Of a stretch of DNA of 64,000 nucleotides, positions 28,308 to 39,538 are shown piece after piece. The translations under genes were made by a program, and so were the position numbers. The DNA is taken from contig AP019416.1 of NCBI GenBank assembly GCA_004295565.1, positions 3,224,001 through 3,288,000 of the forward strand, in the 5' to 3' direction. This stretch comes from Vreelandella olivaria. Lineage in GTDB: Bacteria > Pseudomonadota > Gammaproteobacteria > Pseudomonadales > Halomonadaceae. The notes beneath the pieces are model-generated. The model worked only from the letters and a program-made list of their open reading frames with translations, was not told the origin of the DNA and ran no database searches. Numbering within the stretch: the stretch's first letter is position 1; each line of letters begins with the position of its first letter.

Positions 28308-28383
28308 TGGCTCCTCGAGCAGGACTCGAACCTGCGACCCAATGATTAACAGTCATTTGCTCTACCAACTGAGCTATCGAGGA
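28308..28383 (-). tRNA. tRNA-Asn (anticodon GTT), copy 3 of 3
   Basis: Identical 76-base copy and the promoter-proximal one. The array is read on the minus strand, away from miaB. Confidence 0.97.
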
Positions 28384-28582
28384 ACTGCTCAAACACGGTG
28401 CGTAGTATACTCATAGAAACGTGAGGGTCAAGTATCGATTATGGATGAACGCTAGCCGCTGGTTTCCTGTATCCGTATAATGCGCCTATCACATGACAGT
28501 GGTTGGCACAGCATACTGGCCGACCGCGCGACAACACTCCATTCATCCTCGTCCACCGACGACTCATAGATGACAGGTACCG

Positions 28583-29923
28583 ATGGCGAAGAAGCTCTTC
28601 ATCAAAACGCACGGCTGCCAAATGAACGAGTACGACTCCTCCCGCATGGCGGATCTGCTCGGCGAATCTCACCAGCTCGAACTCACTGATAATGAGCGTG
28701 AAGCCGATGTCATTCTGCTCAACACCTGCTCGATTCGCGAAAAAGCGCAGGAGAAGGTGTTTCATCAGCTGGGACGCTGGAAAAAGCTGAAAGACGCTAA
28801 TCCAAACCTGGTGATTGGCGTAGGTGGCTGCGTGGCCAGCCAGGAAGGCGAAGCCATTCGCAAACGTGCGCCCCACGTGGACATGGTATTCGGGCCGCAA
28901 ACCCTCCACCGCGTGCCCTCCATGCTGGATGCCCGGGGCAATAACCAGATTGCCGCGGTGGATGTCACTTTTCCCGAAATCGAAAAGTTCGACCATTTAC
29001 CCAAGCCCTCCTCCGACGGTGCGACGGCGTTTGTATCGATCATGGAAGGCTGCTCCAAGTACTGCACCTTCTGCGTGGTACCCTATACCCGCGGTGAAGA
29101 AGTCTCGCCCCTTCGAAGCGGTAATGGATGAAGTCATCCATCTTTCCGACCAGGGCGTACGCGAGATCAACCTACTGGGCCAGAACGTTAACGCCTACCG
29201 TGGTGAGAACCAGCTTGGCGATGAAATCGACCTGGCCGAACTGATTGCCTGCGTGGCGGCGGTAGAGGGCATTGACCGCATCCGCTTTACCACCTCACAC
29301 CCGGTGGAGTTTACCGACAGCCTGGTCGACGCCTTTGCCGATATCCCTGAGCTGGTGAGCCACCTACACCTACCGGTACAGTCGGGATCAGACCGTATTC
29401 TTACTGCCATGAAGCGCGGGCATACGGCGGCCGAATACATTGAGAAGATGGAGCGCATCCGCGCCAATCGCCCGGATATCAGTTTCTCCTCTGATTTCAT
29501 CATCGGCTTCCCCGGCGAAACAGAAGAAGATTTTGAAGCGACGATGAATTTAATTCATCAAATCGGCTTCGATCATTCGTTCAGCTTCGTTTACTCCGCA
29601 CGCCCCGGCACACCTGCTTCTGGCCTACCGGATGAAACGCCAGAGAGTGTCAAAAGCAGCGCTTGGCGATTCTGCAGGAGCGGATTATTCAGCAAACCGC
29701 GCAAATTAGCCGCCGCATGGTCGGCAGCACACAGCGTGTGCTGGTTAACGGCTTTTCGCCCCGCGACCCCGGTCAGCTCTCAGGGCGTACCGAGAACAAC
29801 CGCGTGGTTAACTTCCGCGCGGCCAACCCCACCGAGCTGATCGGCTACTTTGTCGATGTAGAGATCACCGAGGCATTTCCCAATTCGCTACGCGGTGAGC
29901 TTGCCTCACCCGAGCGCTATTGA
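28583..29923 (+). CDS. miaB: tRNA-2-methylthio-N6-dimethylallyladenosine synthase MiaB (frame-broken)
   Basis: Radical-SAM methylthiotransferase acting on A37 of tRNAs that read codons starting with U. N-terminal UPF0004 domain with cysteines ([24 protein letters not shown]), the radical-SAM triad CSKYCTFC, and a C-terminal TRAM domain ([18 protein letters not shown]). Frames change near 29110 (CCCC) and near 29655 (AAAA). Repaired length about 447 residues. First gene of the conserved miaB-phoH-ybeY-corC-lnt block. Confidence 0.95.
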
Positions 29924-29955
29924 TCATTTATAAATGTCCGATAACGAATGCAAGG

Positions 29956-30089
29956 GCAGGTTGAAGCGAGGGTCTTTTGCCAGGGCCGGAAAGGGTTCCC
30001 AACAATTCCGGCATTTCCGCCATCCATGGCGGTCAGATGGCAAAAGTAGCGCCCAAAGACGGGTTCACAGCGCCCTCGCGGAAACCTGC
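29956..30089. repeat. 134-bp nested palindromic element
   Basis: Outer arms GCAGGTTGAAGCGAGGG and CCCTCGCGGAAACCTGC are inverted repeats with a few mismatches. Inside them TTTTGCCA pairs with TGGCAAAA, and two further hairpins nest within (CCGGAA with TTCCGG, and CCGCCAT with ATGGCGG). The result is a branched, cloverleaf-like fold with no coding frame. Different in sequence from the element at 10070. Likely an interspersed palindromic repeat or a structured RNA in the miaB-phoH gap. Confidence 0.65.
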
Positions 30090-30128
30090 TCTTGGTACTG
30101 TGATGTACTTTCACTTATCACAGATCAT

Positions 30129-30149
30129 TGCCCCGCTTCTGGCGGGGCA
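30129..30149 (+). terminator. GC hairpin upstream of phoH
   Basis: TGCCCCGC pairs with GCGGGGCA around a short loop. No T run follows on the plus strand; it may be a stability hairpin or a minor terminator between miaB and phoH. Confidence 0.4.
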
Positions 30150-30191
30150 GTAAGCTGAACGATACACACACTAACGAGGGGTTCCCCACTC

Positions 30192-31271
30192 TTGAGCCAG
30201 CCAACACCTCAGGCCAATCGCATCATCACCTTAAGCCTTGAACCCAATGATCCGCAGCGTCTTGCTAGCCTTTGCGGCCAGCAGGACGAGCATTTGAAGC
30301 TGATTGAAAGCCGCCTAGATGTGACGCTGCGCAACCGGGGCAATGTATTCCAACTAGCGGGCCCGGCCAACCGCATCAAAGCAGCGGCAAACGTGTTGGA
30401 ACACCTCTATCGCGAGACAGCGGCGAGCGAACTCGACGCCGACACCGTACACCTGTTCCTGCAAGAGTCCGGGCTTGAAGCGCTGGAAGAGGAAGAGGAC
30501 GGCACTGGCAGCGGCGATGAAGTGATCATGCGCACACCACGCACCATGATCAAACCGCGCGGGCTCAACCAGCAACGCTACGTCTCTAGCATCCGCGAAC
30601 ACGATATCAACTTCGGCATTGGGCCTGCGGGTACCGGTAAAACCTACCTTGCCGTTGCCGCCGCGGTAGAAGCACTCAATCAGCAGGAAGTACGCCGGAT
30701 TCTGCTCGTACGCCCGGCAGTTGAAGCGGGTGAGAAGCTGGGCTTCCTGCCTGGCGACCTGGCCCAGAAAATCGATCCTTATCTGCGCCCTCTTTACGAC
30801 GCCCTGTACGAAATGATCGGTTTTGAGCAGGTGGCGAAATTAATTGAGCGCCAGGTGATTGAGATCGCCCCGCTGGCCTATATGCGCGGCCGTACGCTCA
30901 ATAACTCCTATATCATTCTGGATGAGAGTCAGAACACCACCCCGGAGCAGATGAAAATGTTTCTGACCCGGATTGGCTTTGGCTCTACTGCCGTGATTAC
31001 CGGCGACGTGACCCAGGTCGACCTACCCAAGGGCCAGCGTTCGGGGCTGATTCAGGTGCTCGACGTGTTGAAAGACACTCAAGGCATCGGCGTCACCCAC
31101 TTTGCCGCCAAGGACGTGGTACGTCACCCACTGGTTCAGCGCATTATCGAAGCCTACGATATGTTTGAATCCCAGCAGGAAGTGGAAGAGCGCGCCCGTC
31201 GCGAAGTGCGCCAGCAAGAGCGCGATGCACGCATGCAGGCACGTGAAGGCGCTTGGGATAGCTCGCGATGA
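30192..31271 (+). CDS. ybeZ: PhoH-like ATPase (YbeZ)
   Basis: Complete 359-residue PhoH-family P-loop ATPase. Walker A GIGPAGTGKTYLA (near 30620) and Walker B YIILDESQNT, followed by ITGDVTQVDLP. An N-terminal domain and an acidic linker (LEEEEDGTGSGDE) precede the ATPase core; the C-terminus is rich in Arg and Glu. Partner of the YbeY endonuclease in ribosome and RNA quality control. I use the TTG start at 30192 (MSQPTPQANR); no ATG fits, and GAGGGG lies about 13 bases upstream. Overlaps ybeY by ATGA. Confidence 0.93.
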   Translation: MSQPTPQANRIITLSLEPNDPQRLASLCGQQDEHLKLIESRLDVTLRNRGNVFQLAGPANRIKAAANVLEHLYRETAASELDADTVHLFLQESGLEALEEEEDGTGSGDEVIMRTPRTMIKPRGLNQQRYVSSIREHDINFGIGPAGTGKTYLAVAAAVEALNQQEVRRILLVRPAVEAGEKLGFLPGDLAQKIDPYLRPLYDALYEMIGFEQVAKLIERQVIEIAPLAYMRGRTLNNSYIILDESQNTTPEQMKMFLTRIGFGSTAVITGDVTQVDLPKGQRSGLIQVLDVLKDTQGIGVTHFAAKDVVRHPLVQRIIEAYDMFESQQEVEERARREVRQQERDARMQAREGAWDSSR

Positions 31272-31770
31272 GTGAAGGTACAAAGAATGGATGCATAGTT
31301 GATCGCCAGGCGGCGATCAACGACCAACTCCCTCATTAACACAGCTTACCCAATGGGTGGACTGTGTGTTTGCCCACCACCCGGACGATCAGCGCCTTGA
31401 AGTGACCATTCGCTTTGTGGACGAGCTCGAAAGCCAAACGCTCAACCGCGACTACCGCGGCAAAGACAAAACCACCAACGTGCTGTCATTCCCCTTTGAG
31501 AGCCCGCCGGGCGTGGAATTACCGCTACTCGGCGACCTGGTGATTTGCCATGCCGTGGTGGCCCAGGAAGCGGCTGAGCAAGGTAAGTCGGTTGAGCATC
31601 ACTACGCCCATATGGTCGTGCATGGCATCCTGCATTTAATGGGCTACGATCATATGGATGATCAAGAGGCCGAGGAGATGGAGCAGTTTGAGCGCGAGCT
31701 ATTAGCGGAGCTAAACATCCCCGATCCTTATGCTGATAACATCCACATGCCCAATAGGGATGACGTTTAA
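31268..31770 (+). CDS. ybeY: Endoribonuclease YbeY (frame-broken)
   Basis: Zinc-dependent RNase in 16S rRNA maturation and 70S quality control. The ATG at 31268 overlaps the phoH stop. A frame change near 31333 joins the N-terminal part (MSEGTKNG) to the body. The metal site [11 protein letters not shown] is intact, as is [18 protein letters not shown]. Repaired length about 167 residues. Confidence 0.93.
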
Positions 31771-31936
31771 ACGCCTACCTCTCTATTATTTGGCAGTAGG
31801 TGCGTTAAATCACGTAACAACTAATCTGGTACTATCCCCCGTTTCAGTGATAAAACAGCTACCTGACGACATGGTTTATATAACGATGTCGTCAATGAGA
31901 TAGCAACTGTCTGCCCGCAAACGAGAGAATTGACGC

Positions 31937-32834
31937 ATGAGCGAAGACCGATCGAGCAACCCCAATCAAAAATCCTGGCTCGAGAAACTCTTTGGCGCCC
32001 TTTCCGGAGACAATGACGAACCCAGCTCGCGGGATGAGCTGATGACGTTTTTACGCCATACTGCAGGGAAACTAAAGCTGGATCAGGACGCCATCATGAT
32101 CATCGAAGGCGCCCTTGAGATCAGCGATCAGCAGGTTCGCGAAGTGCTGATACCCCGATCCCAGGTATCCGCCATCGCGCTGGATCAAACCAGCGACGGC
32201 TACCTACCGCTGATTCAGGAAACCGGTCACTCCCGCTATCCGGTGATTGGCGAGAACTTGGATGATGTAAAGGCATTCTGCTGGTCAAAGACCTGCTCCC
32301 CTACTCTCCCAGACACAGGCCCAGCGTGATGCGTTCAAGTTAGATGATATTTTGCGCCCGGCGATGTTTATCCCTGAATCCAAACGGCTCAACAGCCTGC
32401 TCAAAGAGTTTCGGGATACCCATAATCACATGGCGGTGGTGGTGGATGAGTACGGCGGCACCGCGGGCATTATCACCATCGAAGATATTCTTGAGCAGAT
32501 CGTCGGCGACATCGAGGATGAGCACGATACCGATGAAGAGGACGATATCCGCGAAATAGAGAATGGCCGCTACGCCATTCGTGCCCTGACCCCGATCGAA
32601 GACTTCAACGAACGCTTTGGCACCGAGTTCTCTGACGATGAGTTCGATACCGTTGGCGGCCTGGTAATGCAGCAGTTTGGCCATCTGCCTCGGCGCGGTG
32701 AACACACCATTCTGGGCGGCTGGCGGTTTGTGATTCTCAATGCCGACACTCGGCGCATTCGTCTACTCGAAGCTTCTCGCGACACGCGTCGTGATGACGA
32801 AGAGGATGATGACCAGGAGAACAAGCCAGACTAG
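31937..32834 (+). CDS. corC: CorC/YbeX-type CBS-domain transporter accessory protein (frame-broken)
   Basis: CBS-domain protein linked to magnesium/cobalt efflux and found with lnt. The N-terminus (SWLEKLFGALSG) leads into a CBS pair (VREVLIPRSQV, HSRYPVIGENLDDV, then AVVVDEYGGTAGIITIEDILEQIVGDIEDE) and a CorC_HlyC domain (FDTVGGLVMQQFGHLPRRGE). Frames change between 32265 and 32345. Repaired length about 299 residues. The CorA gene at 52946 in the same window is a possible partner, though the two are 20 kb apart. Confidence 0.9.
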
Positions 32835-32897
32835 GCGCTTGCTGTCGTGCTGCTCTCTACCCACTTTTTTGCACCTTACCGTAGATAGGTTATCGCT

Positions 32898-34369
32898 ATG
32901 GGTTCCCCCCCGCGTTTTTGTTACAGCTGCTTGCTGCCCTGGTGGCGGGCGGTTTCACCACCCTAACGGCTTCCCCTTTTGAGCTTTGGTGGCTAGGCCC
33001 GGTGGCGATTGGTCTGCTCTATGTTGGCCTGCACACCTTATCGCCCGCCCAGGCGGCTCTGAAAGGCTGGTTATACGGCGTGGCACTGTTCGCCAGCGGC
33101 ACCTCCTGGGTGTATGTCTCTATCCACGACTATGGCTACACCGGCGTACCGCTAGCCGTTTTCTTAACTGCGCTGTTCGTGACGATTCTGGCGCTGTTTT
33201 TGCCGGCACTTTCTGGCTCTACCGGCGCTTCACCTCCGCGCGGCTCGCGTTTATCAGCTTTGCGGGCGCCTGGGTATTGGGCGAGGTACTGCGTACCTAC
33301 CTGTTTACCGGCTTTCCCTGGCTGCTGCTGGGCTCTGGCTACGTCGACTCACCGTTGGCTGCCTGGGCGCCTATTGGCGGCGTCTACCTGCTCTCACTTA
33401 TGGTCGCGCTTAGCGGCGCGCTGGGGCTGAACTGCTGCTTCGCCGCCAGTGGTGGACACTCGCCCCCTAGCGGCTATTTGGTTAATCCCCCTGGCACTCC
33501 CCCCAACAATGGACCACGCCAGCAAGCGAACCTACCCGTGTGGCACTGCTACAGGGCAACCTGCCGCAATTATTGAAGTGGACACCCGAAGGGCAGCGCA
33601 CAGCGGCGAATACCTATAGCGACCTCACCCGCGAAGTCGCTGATGAGGTCGACCTGATCATCTGGCCAGAAACCGCCCTGCCAATGATGGAAACCCAGGC
33701 TCGCCCAGTCCTGGAGCGAGTGCAAGCGAACCTGCCGCCCGATGTCGCTCTACTCACCGGGATCGTTCAGCGCGACGAGCAGGAGCGCTACTTCAATAGC
33801 GTGATTGGCGTTGGCGATGTAGAGGGCAGCTACCAAAAGAGCACTTGGTGCCTTTTGGTGAGTACCTGCCGCTGGAGAGCATACTGCGCGGGGCGATCGA
33901 TTTTTTCGATCTGCCCATGTCCACGTTCACCAAAGGTGCGCATGAGCAAACGCCGATGCAGGCCGCCGGGGTTCATATTGGCAATGCCATTTGCTACGAG
34001 ATCATCTACCCACAGCTGGTCGCTCGCCGAGCCCAAGACAGCGGAGTGATCATGACGGTGTCTAACGACACCTGGTTTGGCGCCTCGATCGGCCCCCACC
34101 AGCACCTGCAGATGGCACGCCTACGTGGGTTAGAGAATGGTCGCTATGTGGTTCGCGCCACCAGTAATGGGATTACCGCTATTATCGATCCCAAAGGGCA
34201 AATTGTTAAACGCGCCCCACAGTTTGAAACCACAACGCTTACTGGCGAGTTCTACGCTATGGAGGGCCTGACCCCCTTCACTCGCTTGGGGAGTTGGCCT
34301 GCTTGGTTGCTGGCTGGGCTGATGCTCTTACCCGGCGTGGTGGCAGCGAGAGCTGCCCGTCAAGCGTGA
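32898..34369 (+). CDS. lnt: Apolipoprotein N-acyltransferase Lnt (frame-broken)
   Basis: Inner-membrane enzyme adding the third acyl chain to lipoproteins. N-terminal membrane helices are followed by a periplasmic nitrilase domain with the catalytic glutamate in IIWPETALP, the lysine segment before LVPFGEYLP, and the nucleophile in NAICYEIIYP. At least four frame changes: near 32912 (C run), 33215, 33445-33540 and 33840. Repaired length about 490 residues. Start ATG 32898. Its product would complete LolB and the TPR lipoprotein encoded earlier in the window. Confidence 0.92.
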
Positions 34370-34419
34370 AACTGGAACGTCAGAGGCGTTAGTCACAAGG
34401 AGTAAAGCGGCTAGCTAGT

Positions 34420-34457
34420 AAAACGGCCCGAGTCCTGGAAAGGGCTCGGGCCGTTTT
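34420..34457. terminator. Strong bidirectional terminator between lnt and the alcohol dehydrogenase
   Basis: AAAACGGCCCGAG pairs with CTCGGGCCGTTTT, a 13-bp perfect stem with a T run on the plus strand and an A-rich start that serves the minus strand. It separates convergent genes. Confidence 0.88.
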
Positions 34458-34509
34458 GTTTTACTCAGGCTAGCCACCTACCTGAGCGGTTAGATAGATA
34501 GCTCGTCAA

Positions 34510-35577
34510 TCAGCATCTAGGCTGCGCTGTTTTCAGCGTGGCCATATCGATCACAAAGCGATAGCGCACATCGCCTTTCTCCATCCGCGCAAAGCCTTCA
34601 TTAATGTTATTGATATCCAGCATTTCGATATCACAGGTAATGCCTTGATCCGCGCACAGCTTGAGCAGCTCTTCGGTCTCCGCAATACCACCAATGAGCG
34701 AACCAGCCACCACACGACGCTTAAAGACCAGGTTAAAGGCTTCAATGGCTGGCTCAATAGGCTCAAGTAGGCCCACAATGATATGGGTACCGTCATACTT
34801 CAGCGACGTTAAGTAAGGGTTTAAATCGTGCTGCACGGGCACGGTATCGAGCATAAAGTCGAAGGTTTCTGCCACCGCATCCATCTGCGCCTGGTCGCTG
34901 GAAACCACCACATGGTCAGCACCGTTACGCTTGGCTTCGTCAACTTTGGCGTCGGATCGAGTAAACACAGTGACCTCTGCGCCCAATGCTTTAGCCAGTT
35001 TAACGCCCATATGGCCTAAGCCGCCCATACCAATGACACCGACTTTATGGCCTTTACCTACGCCGTGATGCTTAAGCGGCGAATAGGTGGTCACACCGGC
35101 GCAGAGAATCGACGCTGCCGAGGCCAGATCGATACCGTCAGGCATCTGCAGCACAAAGTGCTCGCTCACCACGATGGCGTCAGAGTAGCCCCCCTGGGTC
35201 AGGGTGCCATCCTGGCGATCTTCGCTACCATAGGTCATGGTGAAGCCTTCCAGGCAGTACTGCTCTACGCCATCTTTACAGGCGGCACAGGTACGGCATG
35301 AATCCACCATGCAACCGACACCCACCAGATCGCCGGTTTTAAAACGCGTCACTTTATCGCCGACAGAGGTCACGCGGCCGACAATTTCATGGCCGGGCAC
35401 CACAGGGTACTGGCTCATGCCCCAGTCATTGCGGGCAAAGTGCAGGTCGCTGTGGCAAACACCGCAGTAGAGTATTTCGATGGCGACGTCATCGGGGCGC
35501 GGCTGGCGACGATCAAATGTAAACGGTGCTAAGGGCTTATCGGCAGCGAATGCGGCGTAGGATAGTGCTTGGCTCAT
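34510..35577 (-). CDS. Zinc-dependent NAD(P) alcohol dehydrogenase, YahK/CAD type
   Basis: Complete 355-residue MDR alcohol dehydrogenase of the YahK/cinnamyl-alcohol group, which reduces aldehydes with NADPH. Catalytic zinc region YCGVCHSD and GHEIVGRV, structural zinc cysteines in CRTCAACKDGVEQYC, and nucleotide fold VIGMGGLGHMGVKLAKALG. The start ATG 35577 has AAGGAG upstream. Divergent from an AraC-type regulator, as with the E. coli yqhD/yqhC aldehyde-response pair, so induction by reactive aldehydes is plausible. Confidence 0.9.
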   Translation of the reverse strand: MSQALSYAAFAADKPLAPFTFDRRQPRPDDVAIEILYCGVCHSDLHFARNDWGMSQYPVVPGHEIVGRVTSVGDKVTRFKTGDLVGVGCMVDSCRTCAACKDGVEQYCLEGFTMTYGSEDRQDGTLTQGGYSDAIVVSEHFVLQMPDGIDLASAASILCAGVTTYSPLKHHGVGKGHKVGVIGMGGLGHMGVKLAKALGAEVTVFTRSDAKVDEAKRNGADHVVVSSDQAQMDAVAETFDFMLDTVPVQHDLNPYLTSLKYDGTHIIVGLLEPIEPAIEAFNLVFKRRVVAGSLIGGIAETEELLKLCADQGITCDIEMLDINNINEGFARMEKGDVRYRFVIDMATLKTAQPRC

Positions 35578-35795
35578 CGGTGAAACTCCTTATCAGCAAA
35601 AGACTGCCCTATAAATCAGCAGACAATTCCCCTCGTGCGAGGTATGCCAATAGTATTCGCCTAATCAGTGGTGATAGCGATGAACGAAGCTACGCCATTT
35701 TGCCAAATACTCCGATATCAAGTAATAAAATAACAAAAATGACCATAAATCGTTATGATTATACAAAAGCCACCAGAAACCAGAGAGACATCCCC

Positions 35796-36688
35796 ATGGC
35801 CTCCACCGCTCAGGCTGGCAATGCGCTGGCTACCGTTATCGCGCCACTGGTTAAAGGCGACGGCATCAATGACACACCGCTGCCTGGCGTGTCGTTACTC
35901 TGTTTAAGCCGCCACCAGATCCGCACACCACTGATCTATGAGCCGAGCCTGACCATCATTGCCCAGGGGCGTAAAATGGGTTATCTGGGTGATCGCGAAA
36001 TCTATTACGACCCCGGCCACTACTTAGTCCAAACGCTGCCACTGCCCTTTGAGTGCGAAACCTACGGCTCGCCGGAAGCCCCGTTACTGGTATATCGGTG
36101 CGCCTGGAGCCGGCACTGTTAAGCGAGATGGTGATGGCCATGGGCGATACCGGACAGTACATACAGGCGCCACTACCCATGGCTTCGGTAGCCATGACAG
36201 AGGGCATGCAGGAGGCCGTATTGCGCTTAGCACGCGCGCTAAATGTAGCGATAGAGTGCAGCGCCATGGGCAACGCCCGCATTCGTGACGTGGTGTTTGA
36301 AGCGCTAAAGGGGGAACAGGGGCCCGCTTTACGGGCGCTGGTACTGGGGCATGGGAACTATTCACGCATCGTGCAGGTGCTGTCTAAGCTTCACACTCAT
36401 TTTGCCGACGACTTTAGCGTGGAACAGTTGGCAGCGCAGGCCCATATGAGCCCGTCGACGTTTCACCAGCACTTTAAACAAATTACCCGCTCGTCACCGG
36501 CCCAATATTTAAAGCGGTTGCGCTTGATCAAAGCGCAGCAGTTGCTGCTGCAGGATAATTACAACGTCAATCAAGCCGCTGCGGCGGTGGGTTACCGCAG
36601 CGTGCCCCAGTTTAGCCGCGACTATAAGCGCTACTTTGGCGAGCCACCGCTTCAGCATCGCCGCCAGGAACAGGCGTTACGAGCTTAA
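35796..36688 (+). CDS. AraC-family regulator with AraC_N cupin domain (frame-broken)
   Basis: About 298 residues: N-terminal cupin-like effector domain of the AraC_N type (VSLLCLSRHQIRTPLIYEPSLTIIAQG, YDPGHYLVQTLPLP) and C-terminal double helix-turn-helix (VEQLAAQAHMSPSTFHQHFKQIT, VNQAAAAVGYRSVPQFSRDYKRYFG). The frame changes near 36090; repair reads LLVISVRLEPAL. ATG 35796 is chosen; longer upstream frames run through the promoter region. Divergent from the alcohol dehydrogenase and probably its activator. Confidence 0.85.
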
Positions 36689-36708
36689 AACGAGATTTAA
36701 CGCAGGGC

Positions 36709-37140
36709 TTATTTTGCAAAGACCTGGCTCATATCTTTAAACGCCTTGAACTCCAGGGCGTTGCCACATGGGTCGAGCAGGAACATAGTGGCCTGCTCGC
36801 CGACCTCGCCTTTAAAACGCACGTAAGGCTCAATCACAAACTGTGTATCCCTCGCTTTCAAGCGCTCGGCCAAGGCCTCCCATTCGTCCCACTCCAAGAT
36901 CACGCCAAAGTGCGGCACTGGCACGTTGTGTCCATCTACCGGATTGGTGTGTGCGCTCTCTTGCCCTGGCGTTTTGGGCTGTTCATGAATGACCAGTTGG
37001 TGGCCAAAGAAATTAAAGTCGACCCACTGCTCGCTGGAACGCCCCTCTTCCAAACCAAACACATCGTTATAAAACGCCCGGGCTAGCGCTACGTCGTAAA
37101 CGGGAATCGCCAGATGGAAAGGTGAAAGGCTCATGGTCAT
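36709..37140 (-). CDS. VOC-family (glyoxalase/bleomycin-resistance fold) protein
   Basis: Complete 143-residue single-domain VOC protein. Metal-ligand positions typical of the fold are visible: H in [10 protein letters not shown] in LVIHEQP, H in [10 protein letters not shown] and E in GNALEFKAF. Most like dioxygenase-type VOC proteins of unknown substrate. Divergent from the LysR gene, which probably controls it. Confidence 0.8.
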   Translation of the reverse strand: MTMSLSPFHLAIPVYDVALARAFYNDVFGLEEGRSSEQWVDFNFFGHQLVIHEQPKTPGQESAHTNPVDGHNVPVPHFGVILEWDEWEALAERLKARDTQFVIEPYVRFKGEVGEQATMFLLDPCGNALEFKAFKDMSQVFAK

Positions 37141-37267
37141 TCTCCATATTATTGGGTGTTATCAAGGTTAGCGGGCACTTTATAAGGCTCCACTCTATTC
37201 ATCTTAGGGCGGCGCATGGGAAAATAAAATCAATAACTATTTAGCTGATTCACAAAAGGATTTATCA

Positions 37268-38134
37268 ATGATCCGCGAGCTAAAAACGCTGATTGCGGTT
37301 GCACAGGAAGGCACCTTCGCCGCCGCAGGCAACAAAATCGGCCTGACTCAAGCAGCGGTCAGCGCACAGATGAAACGTCTTGAGGAAGCGCTGGGTATAG
37401 CACTGTTCGAGCGCAAAGGGCGGGCCGCCATATTGACCCAGCGTGGTCAGGAAACGTTAAAGCAAGCCCATGCACTGCTCACCCTCTACAGCACACTGGG
37501 TGACACCACAGCGGGTCAACCAGCCAATCAACGAGTCAACATTGGCGCCATCGCTTCGATACAGCGCTCGCTGTTGCCCGATGTGCTAGCTCGCTTTCAT
37601 CACCTCTATCGCGAATGTCGCACTCGCGTAGTACCGGGGCTATCTATGCAACTAGTGAATCAAGTCGACGCTGGGGAGTTGGACATGGCAGTGATTATTC
37701 GCCCGCCCTTTTCACTGCACAGCGATTTGCGCTGGACGCCCCTAGCCCATGAGCCTTTTCGATTAATCGTCCCACACCATATTGACGGCGACCAGTGGCA
37801 GGAACTCATCACCCAACAGCCGTTTGTCCGCTATGACCGTGCCTCTTTTGGGGGCCGTCAGGTAGATCGCTTCTTACGCGATAACCACTGCAACATACGT
37901 GAGGTCTGCGAAGTCGATGAACTAGAGGCTATCGTTAAACTGGTCGCCCAAGGCGTCGGCGTTGCCCTGGTGCCCCAGGCGATTGCGCAGCAAAACTGGC
38001 CAGTGGGAGTGCGGGCAATCGATTTGGGCGAGCGAACGTTTCACCGCGACATAGGATTGATTCATCCGACCAGTGGCCACTTGAGCGAACCCGCCCGGGC
38101 GCTTGCCCAACTAATTAGTGAAATCGCCCAGTGA
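37268..38134 (+). CDS. LysR-family transcriptional regulator
   Basis: Complete 288-residue LysR regulator. The N-terminal winged helix-turn-helix is GTFAAAGNKIGLTQAAVSAQMKRLEEALG, followed by the periplasmic-binding-like effector domain. Start ATG 37268. The 127-base gap to the divergent VOC gene is the expected place for its operator. Effector unknown. Confidence 0.88.
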   Translation: MIRELKTLIAVAQEGTFAAAGNKIGLTQAAVSAQMKRLEEALGIALFERKGRAAILTQRGQETLKQAHALLTLYSTLGDTTAGQPANQRVNIGAIASIQRSLLPDVLARFHHLYRECRTRVVPGLSMQLVNQVDAGELDMAVIIRPPFSLHSDLRWTPLAHEPFRLIVPHHIDGDQWQELITQQPFVRYDRASFGGRQVDRFLRDNHCNIREVCEVDELEAIVKLVAQGVGVALVPQAIAQQNWPVGVRAIDLGERTFHRDIGLIHPTSGHLSEPARALAQLISEIAQ

Positions 38135-38169
38135 AGGGGCCTTGAATAACTAGCATCAGTCAGGCAATA

Positions 38170-38203
38170 AAAACGCTACCCCAAACAGCAGAGGTAGCGT
38201 TTT
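38170..38203. terminator. Bidirectional terminator between the LysR gene and the original mqo end
   Basis: AAAACGCTACC (38170-38180) pairs with GGTAGCGTTTT (38193-38203). Before the insertion element arrived, this was the terminator 34 bases after the mqo stop; it is now separated from the truncated gene by the element. Confidence 0.8.
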
Positions 38204-38236
38204 AGCTATTGACGTTAAAGTGCGGCCAACAAAACG

Positions 38237-38283
38237 TTATACGTCGGTGACGGCTTCTTCCTGCGTCTCGTTTGCCGGGGAAT
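38237..38283 (-). pseudogene. Detached 3' end of mqo
   Basis: The 47 bases left of the insertion element, read on the minus strand and joined to mqo across one copy of the AAT duplication, continue the mqo frame: after EEAASD come SPANETQEEAVTDV and TAA (38237-38239). These 14 codons are now cut off from the gene. Confidence 0.85.
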
Positions 38284-38291
38284 TGTAGTGG

Positions 38292-39513
<1,222 letters not shown>

Positions 39514-39538
39514 TTAGGTGGCCAAATTCACTATGCCA

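Noticed and set aside
28049-28383. Regularly spaced identical repeats suggesting a CRISPR array
   Set aside because: The repeats are 76-base tRNA-Asn genes with CCA; no CRISPR-sized repeats or cas genes occur in the window.
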